The notes beneath the pieces were generated by a model. The model was not told the origin of the DNA, ran no database searches, and saw only the letters and a list, made by a program, of their open reading frames with translations. A stretch of DNA of 64,000 nt from Mesostigma viride (lineage: Eukaryota; Streptophyta; Mesostigmatophyceae; Mesostigmatales; Mesostigmataceae): contig RPFO01000078.1 of the NCBI GenBank assembly GCA_009746045.1, positions 639,016 through 703,015 of the forward strand, given 5' to 3'. Made by a program: the position numbers and the translations under genes. Of the stretch, positions 1 through 8,927 are shown in pieces (position 1 is the stretch's first letter; each line of letters starts with the position of its first letter).

Positions 1-2
1 TG

Positions 3-1422
3 TGTTTCGAGGACATCGGCAAGGAGCCAGCGGTGGACAGGGTCCTGACACAAGTGCATGAACACGGTGGTGGTATTCGTGCTGGGGCACGAGAAGATCA
101 ACAGTTTTTTCATGGGCCTGGACAAGAGCGCCAAGACTCTCAAGAAGTACGCCGACACCCGCTTTGGCACCAGGTATATCGCTGTGATTTCATGAGTTAT
201 ATCCACAATTTGCTACGCCCTCTTTTTTCTCATCATCTTCGCTTAATTCTGCTAGTTTATCATTGCTTTAATTGAGACACAATCATACTGTTGTTGGCGT
301 GTTACTAATTCCATTTTCACAGTTGTGACGATGGCATCATTTTTTTCATGGCATTGCTGCTTCAGGTTTTACTCGGCGGAGAGCGTTCACGACGCCAAGA
401 CCCGGCTCATGGTCACCTTCGAGGACGAAGGGTTGGTGAAGTATGCCGAGGCGCAGAAGTGGTGGCCCGCGTTCACGCAGGTCCAGGATATTGTGGGCAG
501 CCCGCAGTTCTGGTCCGGCGTGCGCATGCTCGTTGACATTTTCAAGCCCATGAAGCTCGTGCTCAAGATTTTCGACAGCGACAAGCCAGCAACAGGCGAG
601 CTGTACTACATGATGTACGAGCTCCTCCAGGCTGTGCAAGACATTCGCGGGCTGCACAAAGACCTGTCCAATTAGCTGCAGGTCCTCGTGCGCAGGCGCT
701 GGGATTACATGCATTCCATCATCCACGCCGCTGGCTACGCGCTCAATCCCAAGTACTGGGGCCCTGACCACGCACAATATACCATCAAGGAAGTGAGTAA
801 ATGGCTAAGTAATTCTTATTTTTCTTCATGGCACGCTATTTGTTATTAGTCCATGGCTAATTTTGGCTTTTGAGCAATGTGTGGGAAATTGGTATTGAAG
901 GGCTGAAGCCTTCGTTGTCAGTAATTCCTGAATAGACGTCCTCTAACCTCTTTGCAATCCTTAATTGCACTGCCACTTTTTCCCCCATCGTACTATCCCT
1001 CTCCTGCTCAGGTGACAGATGGCCTCCACGCGTGCATTGACAAGATTCATCTGGGCGACAAGGCAGCCTTCGACCTGGCCATCAAGCAGTACGAGCAATA
1101 CACCGACCAGCAGGGTGCATTTGCACAGAGCGACTGCAAGAGGCAGGCACAGGCGCCGGGCATGGTGCCGTACCAGTGGTGGCGCACCTGGGGCGGCTCC
1201 ACGCCCGAGCTGCAGGAGGTGGCGATCAAGGTGCTGGCTCAGCCGGTCTCCTCGGGCTCTGTCGAGCGTGTCAACAGCGAAGCCGGCTGGATCAAGTCGC
1301 TCAAGCGAAACCGCCTGACGCATGTCAACCACAACCACCTCATCTACGTGCACCACAACCTCCGCGCGATTGACGCCGTCAAGGATTACGACGATCAGAA
1401 CACGGTTATTCCATGGGAGTAA
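3..1422 (+). pseudogene. hAT-family transposase, 3' part, three exons, broken
   Basis: This is the C-terminal part of a hAT DNA-transposase gene; its 5' end lies outside the window. Three exons can be read: to 173, 366-792 and 1012-1422. They are separated by introns 174-365 and 793-1011, with GT...AG ends and matching frames. Exon 1 holds the region ending in TRFGTR that in hAT proteins precedes the insertion domain. Exon 2 carries RRRWDYMHSIIHAAGYALNP. Exon 3 carries the hAT dimerisation domain (VSSGSVERVNSEAGW, then KRNRL and HHNLR). The gene is dead. The reading frame changes between about 45 and 58, and an in-frame TAG at 673-675 precedes a still-conserved LQVLVRRRWD stretch. The family assignment rests on the dimerisation motif and is secure; the subfamily is not known. 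Confidence 0.85.
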
Positions 1423-1874
1423 AGCTTTAATGTGAGCTCGCACCTAAAGGATTGATGCCGACTCACTGAGTGGGGTAGAGGCCGTAGAGCCCTGCTAGCT
1501 CCTGGTCATGGCTATCCATTTGCTGGGTGGCCACTGGCCATAATATGCCAGGGCTGCTTGACCTCAGGCGACCGGGAGTTGGTGGATGGTGGGAGGTCTC
1601 ATCTGCACACCGCTTGAGGCTCAATAGCAATGCTTTGATGCATGGCTTCTACACTATAGCGCACACATTTATCAAGACTGATTGTCTGTGACTAGTGAGG
1701 TGTTGTTTATGAGCCTGCAGAAAACAGTTGCACCATGGCAAGGGCAGCATGCAATAGTCAACTACCACATGTGTGGTATTTGAATTGATGATGTGTTTAA
1801 TATGTTGGCCCTATGCTGGCCCACTGCATGGTCCCCTAGTTAGTGCTGGCCATGTTTAACATGTTGGCCCCTTG
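1423..1874. other. Non-coding 3' region of the hAT element with a short tandem duplication
   Basis: No ORF was recognised here. A block beginning GTTGGCCCTATGCTGGCCCA (about 1804-1860) is repeated directly after it as GTTGGCCCCTTG (1864-1874), continuing at 18086 as CTGGCCCACTGCACGGTCCC. The gypsy element therefore landed inside the second unit of a roughly 60-bp tandem duplication. Confidence 0.6.
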
Positions 1875-2445
1875 TGTTACGTCGCGTAACAATTCGTTGT
1901 AGTTACGGACGTAAATTAGGTCCTTGGCCTCGGTTGTTCCTAGGTTACGTGCAGTTCTAGTTTGGACATGACTGTCCCCGTAACAGTACTGTGGTATATT
2001 GGGTGCCTTTGGGCGCCGCGCCGCGTACTATATTAGTGGTCCTTATCCTTTTGTAGAATGTAGTGGACCGGCGTGCATCTGTGCACCTGCCTGTGTTTCT
2101 GTGTTTCTGCAGGCGAGGGCCAGGTCGGCCCGAGCCTGTTGGACCGTTGGTGACCATTTATGCACGTTCCACTCCTTGTGTGGTCACTCGGCGTGTGTTA
2201 AATGAATTAACACATATAGGCTTGGGTCACGGCAGTTTAGTTGTGTTTCCTTCCTCTTTTCCTGGAGTAAACGGGTTTGATTAAATGGCCTATGGCATAT
2301 TACAGTAGTACATATGTAAATGCATTGAGATCTGGTTCGTCTCGGTCGTCTTTCGCTAGGGGTGTAAATAGAAGCGGCCTCACTAGTTTAGGTAGTATCA
2401 GGACCGGTAGAGGTAGAGGTGGCGGCCGAGGCTTGCGGCGTAACA
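1875..2445 (+). repeat. 5' LTR of the gypsy element
   Basis: This 571-bp repeat starts TGTTACGTCGCG and ends GCGGCGTAACA, giving the 7-bp inverted ends TGTTACG/CGTAACA. A TATA-like motif (TACTATATTAG, about 2026-2036) is a possible promoter core. The matching copy is at 17510-18080. Confidence 0.95.
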
Positions 2446-2446
2446 A

Positions 2447-2458
2447 TGGTATCGGAGG
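2447..2458 (+). promoter_or_regulatory. Primer-binding site
   Basis: TGGTATCGGAGG begins one base after the 5' LTR. It differs by little from the TGGTATCAGAGC motif that plant-type elements pair with initiator methionine tRNA, so minus-strand priming by tRNA-iMet is likely. Confidence 0.7.
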
Positions 2459-2959
2459 TAGTTTAGATAGAGAGCGAGACGACGATCCTTTGCAACATAC
2501 GTCATTGAATCAACCCTTCCGCGGCTGGGAAAATGAAGACGACACCTACTTGACAGGTAATGGGCGGGTCGCCTGCGAGCTGGGGGGGTAGTGCTGCCTG
2601 ATTCAGGACACGCCCTGCCTAGAAGATAGACCTGCTCGAAGCGGAAAATCCTTTTCTAGATAGTTCCTTTTCCTCGTCTTGTTTTCCTTAGAAAAGTGGT
2701 TCACTGTCGTAGATAGGTGATGTTTTCGGTTCGGTGTTAGTGAGACGATTAGCGTCTGGGTAGGTTCCACCTTTTCCTTCGTGCTGCTGTACATTAGACG
2801 GCCGCACTCGCAGGAAGTCACTGGGTCGCTGACTTTAGGACTACGAGCGCTGGACCATTGCCGCCCTCGTCATTTCGGTGATCCAGATAACCCAGCTAAG
2901 TCGACTCCTACCCCTTCCACTCCTATCGTGACTACTCAAGAACAACAAGGTGCGTTACC
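2459..2959 (+). other. Gypsy leader region
   Basis: This is a leader of about 500 bases between the primer-binding site and the first clear ORF. An open frame runs from the LTR (2277) to 2591, rich in Arg-Gly, but it crosses the primer-binding site and is probably fortuitous. No other feature was recognised. Confidence 0.4.
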
Positions 2960-3352
2960 ATGAGCCAACGGCGATCTTTTACTGCTCCTTCCCATTCTTC
3001 TAGCGATAATAGTCTAGCTAAATATTACGTAGTGATTACGCCTCAATGGTCCTCCATTTTCCTTTCTTGGTCCGACGCTAGGAAGATCGTTCAGAATCGT
3101 GTATACAACGTAATTAGGTACAAGAAATTTATGTCCTTCGAAGAAGCTCAGCAGTTCCTTATAGATCATAGCCAAACAGATTTAGGCCTTCATGTACGCC
3201 CTATTCCTCATGGTCGTCCTCCTGTAGAAGCTCTAGTCTTTGCTACCCCTCCTTCTTCTCCCCCTAAACGGGCTGCATCTGCATCTGCTTCAGATACTCC
3301 TCTCACTTTGGAGTTTGGTTCCCTATCCATTACTGTTGTTAAAAAGGATTGA
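2960..3352 (+). CDS. Accessory ORF with RNase H1 hybrid-binding / viroplasmin-type domain
   Basis: The ORF encodes 130 residues from the ATG at 2960. Residues of about 22-68 match the small fold found at the N-terminus of eukaryotic RNase H1, shared with caulimovirus inclusion-body proteins. It starts KYYVV, continues with FLSWSDARKIV, then YKKFMSFEEAQQFL, which is the aromatic-W-KKF-EEA pattern of the family. In RNase H1 this fold grips RNA-DNA hybrids. No catalytic RNase H residues follow; the rest is a Pro/Ser/Ala tail. The ORF is separate from pol, lies upstream of gag and is intact. A role in handling the RNA-DNA intermediate of reverse transcription is an inference. The fold assignment is by eye but the motif match is good. 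Confidence 0.7.
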   Translation: MSQRRSFTAPSHSSSDNSLAKYYVVITPQWSSIFLSWSDARKIVQNRVYNVIRYKKFMSFEEAQQFLIDHSQTDLGLHVRPIPHGRPPVEALVFATPPSSPPKRAASASASDTPLTLEFGSLSITVVKKD

Positions 3353-3443
3353 TTTTAATTTTGTTCCTGCTGCATACCTTCAAGGTTTTTCCTTTTTCCT
3401 TTGTTGCTTTCTTCTAGATTCCTATTCCTTTACGTAATTAAAG

Positions 3444-4154
3444 ATGGATCCAGTGGGTGGAGATATGTCGCCTATACCTACCAATAATAATAATAATACT
3501 ACTACTAATAACACTAACAATAACAATACTCGTGGTAACCGACGGGACTCCTTGGAAACGGTACACCATCTCACCCCTCAAGGTATTCTGCGTACCTCAC
3601 CTCCTTCTCCTGTTGCTGGTGGTCGCCGTCGTCCCTCAATTACCCCACCTACCTATGAACAACGTATTTCCCAAGTCAGATTTAGTGATGAACCTTCTTT
3701 TGTTGTGAACCAGGCCCCTGCCCCTTCTGCAACCTTGGCTCACCCCTCCAGCAGGTCCTCACACACTAACAATGCTTCTAGGCCTCCTTCCCACCCTGTG
3801 CCTTCAATGCCTGCTATTAACACGGGTCGTACCTCGGCCCCTGTCGGCCCTTCTGGGCGCCCTAGTGCAGTTCCCTTTTACCCACCTGCTTCCTGGTCCT
3901 ACCCTGAGACGGCCTATGAGGCTGCCCAGGTCCCTACCCGTGTGGCTGATTTAGAAGTTAATAATGATTTCAGTACCATGCCCCTAGATGATAGGAATTA
4001 TGATCATTTTGCCTATTCATCTCTTCGTGAGCAATATACTGTTCCCTTCTCCTATGGGCACCATCCTGAAACGGTGGCTCCCTCTAGACCCCTACCCAAG
4101 ACTTTTCCTATCCCTTCCTTCTATCCCGCTTATGTAGCAGTGGAACTGAGATAG
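3444..4154 (+). CDS. Low-complexity N/P/S-rich ORF upstream of gag
   Basis: The ORF encodes 236 residues from the ATG at 3444 to a TAG at 4152. The N-terminus has Asn and Thr runs (coded by AAT/ACT repeats), followed by Pro/Ser-rich sequence with no recognised domain. The stop is 7 bases before the ATG of the capsid-like gag at 4162, in a different frame. It may be a separate protein or the N-terminal part of gag reached by frameshifting. The function is unknown. Confidence 0.6.
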   Translation: MDPVGGDMSPIPTNNNNNTTTNNTNNNNTRGNRRDSLETVHHLTPQGILRTSPPSPVAGGRRRPSITPPTYEQRISQVRFSDEPSFVVNQAPAPSATLAHPSSRSSHTNNASRPPSHPVPSMPAINTGRTSAPVGPSGRPSAVPFYPPASWSYPETAYEAAQVPTRVADLEVNNDFSTMPLDDRNYDHFAYSSLREQYTVPFSYGHHPETVAPSRPLPKTFPIPSFYPAYVAVELR

Positions 4155-4355
4155 TGGCCCCATGGGAAAAACGGATTCTTCTAATCCCCCTAAGCCTCCT
4201 GCTCTTCCCCTCTTTGCCAACCTTCCTAAGCTGGATGTCAAGTCTTCCCCTCAACAGTTTTTCACTTTCATTATGTTGCTCACCCAGAACACAGAGTCCT
4301 GGCAGAACCACAATAGGTGGCGCCTCTCTGATGCTGTACTAGTCCCTCATTATCT

Positions 4356-7275
4356 TGTCGCGTCCGTGATCTATCACGTCCGCAATTCAGATTTTAGCGT
4401 AATTCTGACGTCCGCAGCCTTGTGCGGGTTGCTATACCGCGGCCCGGTACTGACGCCGCGGATCTCAATTGTACTCACGCGCCAAGTCCGCTGAATTTGC
4501 TGACGGAACTTTTGGGCGGACCTGAATTTCACTGACATTCGTCACAAGGGCAGTTTGCCGAATGCTGGTACGCAGCAAGCCGGCGAGGCACTGAGCAGAT
4601 GTGCAATTTCAGGATTTCAACGTGGGACACCAGACACAAATGCAAGGAAGCCCCAGGCGGTGCCTGGCATAGCCGATAGATTTGCCCTTGTATATTTGTG
4701 TTCGCTTGACAGATAAAGCTTGAAGTTTAGCTTGTCGGAAATTAGACAATGTTATGATTGGCTGATGTCTAAAGTGGCGCTAGTGGCGCCAGCCGCCAGG
4801 CTTGAGCTTTGAGCAGTATAGAAGGATGAGCAACGAACCATGGTGGTCGTTGTTCGTCCGTTTCTCTCCCTCACAACTGGTTTGTTGTCTTCATGGGGTG
4901 AAATAGTTCGAGCAGCCCGGAGCAGCCCCCGTGAGTGGTTGCATGCAGTCAGTTGCCATGAGGATGGACTGACGGATATGACAATGTATTGGTTTTGTTA
5001 AGAATGTGTGTAAGACTGAGAACGAGACAAGGGACAGGGCCTTCGGGCACCCTGGTCGTCGTTGGCAAGAATGCCAGTAGGAACTAGGTCGGGAACACAC
5101 GCGTACTGCCGCCACAAGGGGCCTGCAGTGGCGTCAACCAAGGGACCTCACAGCTGCTCTTATAACTACAACATTACAACTCGACACTCTTTGTAATTCG
5201 TCATGTATCTCATTGGAATTGAAATGTCTTTTGGTTGCTTTAATGATAAAGCATGGTCTCAAGAATCGGCTGGTTGGGCCGGATTGCCTGTCATGAAGGT
5301 GGCGGTGCCATAAAGGACCGCACCTTTCATTCTCATTTTAAACGGACGAACAACCCATGATGGGTTCAGTCCGGCCAGCCTGGATGTTCCTCCTGCTTCA
5401 CCCAGGGAAGCACAAGGAAAAGGTTATTGCTTAGCCTTCAAAAGCATCTGAAGAGGTTAGGCTTTTCCCGGTAAAAAGCCATCGAAGGGGTTATTGCTAA
5501 GCCTTTAAAAGCATGCATGTTAAGGTTGTTGCTGATCCTGGAAAAGCATCTTGGAGCAGCTGGATTTTTTTTTTTTCTTTTTGCTGCTGCCTGGAATGAC
5601 GCCCTCTTTGGGCTTCCTTCTTTAGTGTGAGATGCCTTTCTTTCACTTTTTGCTCTCACGTTGTTGTGAGCTAAATAGTGGGGGGGGAGGTGGCATATCT
5701 CACACATGATTACTGCTGATAGTGGATGCATTCCAAGTAGCGGTAATGACCAGTCCAGGATGATATGGCACGCAAACGCGACAGCTGTCGCGTCCGTGAT
5801 CTATCACGTCCGCAATTCAGATTTTAGCGTAATTCTGACGTCCGCAGCCTTGTGCGGGTTGCTATACCGCGGCCCGGTACTGACGCCGCGGATCTCAATT
5901 GTACTCACGCGCCAAGTCCGCTGAATTTGCTGACGGAACTTTTGGGCGGACCTGAATTTCACTGACATTCGTCACAAGGGCAGTTTGCCGAATGCTGGTA
6001 CGCAGCAAGCCGGCGAGGCACTGAGCAGATGTGCAATTTCAGGATTTCAACGTGGGACACCAGACACAAATGCAAGGAAGCCCCAGGCGGTGCCTGGCAT
6101 AGCCGATAGATTTGCCCTTGTATATTTGTGTTCGCTTGACAGATAAAGCTTGAAGTTTAGCTTGTCGGAAATTAGACAATGTTATGATTGGCTGATGTCT
6201 AAAGTGGCGCTAGTGGCGCCAGCCGCCAGGCTTGAGCTTTGAGCAGTATAGAAGGATGAGCAACGAACCATGGTGGTCGTTGTTCGTCCGTTTCTCTCCC
6301 TCACAACTGGTTTGTTGTCTTCATGGGGTGAAATAGTTCGAGCAGCCCGGAGCAGCCCCCGTGAGTGGTTGCATGCAGTCAGTTGCCATGAGGATGGACT
6401 GACGGATATGACAATGTATTGGTTTTGTTAAGAATGTGTGTAAGACTGAGAACGAGACAAGGGACAGGGCCTTCGGGCACCCTGGTCGTCGTTGGCAAGA
6501 ATGCCAGTAGGAACTAGGTCGGGAACACACGCGTACTGCCGCCACAAGGGGCCTGCAGTGGCGTCAACCAAGGGACCTCACAGCTGCTCTTATAACTACA
6601 ACATTACAACTCGACACTCTTTGTAATTCGTCATGTATCTCATTGGAATTGAAATGTCTTTTGGTTGCTTTAATGATAAAGCATGGTCTCAAGAATCGGC
6701 TGGTTGGGCCGGATTGCCTGTCATGAAGGTGGCGGTGCCATAAAGGACCGCACCTTTCATTCTCATTTTAGTCTCTTCGAGTAAAGAAAGGAGGGCTCTC
6801 AGCCGAGGACAAGGAACTGTCCCTCGTGCCTGATAACCACCTTATTGCCTCCCCTGCTATAGAATAATGCTTTCAAAACACATACTTTGCACAGTCTGAT
6901 GATGAAGCCGCACATGCGGAGTTTATTGAGAAAGTTAATACAATTACAACACGTTGATAGTCTCAATATCGATGCACTCCATGCTCACGAGCCCGCAGTT
7001 AGGCAGCGCTCCATGACATGCTACCGGCCTTGCTCCCAAGAAAAGGGAGAAACACGAAGGCCACTAACGAGAGACTCGAAGAGACTACACGCTGCGTGAG
7101 AGTCCTCTTCGACTATGAACCAAACCATTCGTCATGCCACACGCATGACACACGCCACACTTGTCAGTCCAGCCAGGAAAGGTGGCATATCTCACACATG
7201 ATTACTGCTGATAGTGGATGCATTCCAAGTAGCGGTAATGACCAGTCCAGGATGATATGGCACGCAAACGCGACA
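4356..7275. mobile_element. Composite repeat insertion 1 (X-M1-Y-gc-X-M2-Y) in gypsy gag
   Basis: This 2920-bp insertion is flanked by the 4-base duplication ATCT (4352-4355 and 7276-7279). It is made of two near-identical left blocks X (4356-5340 and 5786-6770), two identical right blocks Y (5691-5783 and 7183-7275) and two unrelated middles (M1 5341-5690, M2 6771-7182). Y and the second X meet at the perfect 18-bp palindrome ACGCGACAGCTGTCGCGT. The insertion begins at one half of this palindrome (TGTCGCG) and ends at the other half (CGCGACA). The A1-B1-A2-B2 order resembles the split direct repeats of PAT/TOC-type tyrosine-recombinase elements. Alternatively it is a permuted non-autonomous LTR element. 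No transposase or RT was recognised inside. Confidence 0.75.
5682..5690 (+). other. Polypurine-tract-like motif inside composite repeat
   Basis: AGTGGGGGGGGAGG ends directly before TGGCATATC, the start of block Y, just as the gypsy polypurine tract ends directly before its 3' LTR. The same motif precedes Y in the second insertion (about 10247-10259). It suggests the repeat derives from an LTR-type element whose LTR once started at TGGCATATC. Confidence 0.45.
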
Positions 7276-8077
7276 ATCTTACTACCTGCATAACTCCTGA
7301 ACTTGCTAACCTCATCCAGTGTGAGTCTCTTGCCTCTCATGCCTACCCAAACTCGGTAGCAGAATTGTTCAAGCGTTTAGAGAACCATTTAGTCCCTCCC
7401 GATGCAGATTGGCAGGATAGATTATCCTTTGGCACCTTGCAGCAGGGTACCAAGTCCTTCAAAGAATATATGAAAGAGTTTGATGCCCAGATGGTACGAA
7501 TTAGGGATTTGTCGGGCGCAGAAGTACGTGCCCGCTTCCTTCAGGGCCTCAGTAGACCCTTATTGCGTGAAGTCAAGCGCCAGTTCTCTGCCTACCGTTT
7601 TACTGACCTGCCCCTCAAGCATGTGCGCCAGCATCTTTTACGAGTAGCAGATTTCTTCTCCACGCCTTCTCTTCCTACCCGTTCCCGTATTAATAATATT
7701 AGCCTTACCCCCGAGGAGGAGAACTCCTATGTAGAAGAATTAGATATCTGTGTGACTGACCTTTCAGCTCTGGATGTCTCTCATATCACCTGCTATCATT
7801 GTAAGGAAGTAGGTCATCTTAAACGTGAGTGCCCCAAGTTCCTTTCGGGTGCTCCCCCTCATCCCGACGCTCGCCCTCCTCGTACCCCTCAGCGTGCTCC
7901 TATTCGTCCCACTTCAGGACGCATTCCTTCAGCTACCCCTAGTAGGCTGAATGCTGTGCAGACAGGATCCCCAGGGTTCCCCTATGATAATCAGGCTCCC
8001 GCACCCTCTTCAATCCCTCGTGACCCTCCAGCAGTGGCTTTTCCGCCAGGGTCTTCTTCGGGGTTAGTTCCTATGGA

Positions 8078-8092
8078 TTTGGGGGGGAGGGG
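8078..8092 (+). other. G-run at the gag/pol overlap
   Basis: TTTGGGGGGGAGGGGGAAC lies where the gag frame (ending 8120) and the +1 pol frame (open from 8068) overlap. It could be a frameshift site, an internal polypurine tract, or a homopolymer length error. The same core (GGGGGGGAGG) recurs at 13070 and in the 3' polypurine tract. Confidence 0.5.
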
Positions 8093-8927
8093 GAACAGTA
8101 GGCCTGTCAGCCGGGGGTAACCTGGACAGGTCCTTAGATAGTACCCCAGATAATAATTTTTGTTTGCCTGTTTTTATAACCTCTGTAGGAGCTGAATCAT
8201 CCCTACCACTACGTGTGCGTCCTCTTATGTTCTTGAATGGTGGCTTAACCGTCCCTCATACTGTTGTAGACCCCTTCCTGCATGCTGATGAACTCTTGAA
8301 TGTCTCTGTGTTAGTGGATAGCGGTGCGGCTAGCTCCTTTGTGAGCGAGGCCCTAGTTAGGCGTTTAGGACTAGTCCCTACCCCTCACACAAAAACTGTC
8401 ACTGTCCATTATGCTGACGGTCGCACCAGTCATTCCCCGGGTACGGTGTCCCTTCCCCTGGTCATACAAGGACGTACGGTCAACCTGACGGCCACTATAG
8501 GCCCTATCACTACAGCTGATGTATTACTAGGATTAGATTGGCACCAGGATAATAAAATCACTATTAATTATGATACTATGGTCATTTGGTTTCCAGATAG
8601 CTCTTACTGGGTACCAGAACGTCATTATAGATTAGAAAATTTATCCTTGGTAGATATTACTCCTCCTACACCTGTTGATCCTCCTGTGAGACCTATACCT
8701 GAAGTATTAATGTCCAACGACGAATTGAGATCTGAACTAAAGGAATATGGATACCTATTATGTATGTTCCTTCAGTTAGAAGTACAGGAGATACCTATCA
8801 CTAATAATAGTGTGGATATAGATGTAAATACAGTGGGTACAATAGGAGTGGGATTTACTGAAAATGAAATAGTCAGATACATGGCTGTGATAGATTCCTC
8901 AAAAGTATTTGAAGAAAAGACTCCTTC

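Larger units (their letters stand above)
4162..8120 (+). pseudogene. Gypsy gag (capsid plus CCHC zinc knuckle), split by a 2.9-kb insertion
   Basis: The gag frame runs 4162-4355 and resumes at 7280-8120. With the insertion and one copy of its 4-base duplication removed, the frame joins cleanly (...LVPHYL then TTCITPELANL...). The middle is a retrotransposon capsid domain (SFGTLQQGTKSFKEYMKEF, ARFLQGLSRPLL). The zinc knuckle CYHCKEVGHLKREC follows at about 7793-7834, and a Pro-rich tail ends at TAA 8118. The protein would bind and package element RNA. In this copy the insertion puts foreign sequence in the middle of the capsid, so it cannot make a normal Gag. Confidence 0.85.

Noticed and set aside
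346..1443. Minus-strand ORFs of 143 and 160 codons over the hAT region
   Set aside because: They are shadows of the hAT exons, which carry the recognisable transposase motifs on the plus strand.
2277..2591. Arg-Gly-rich ORF spanning LTR end and primer-binding site
   Set aside because: It begins inside the LTR and crosses the primer-binding site; the LTR part also occurs at the 3' end without the continuation.
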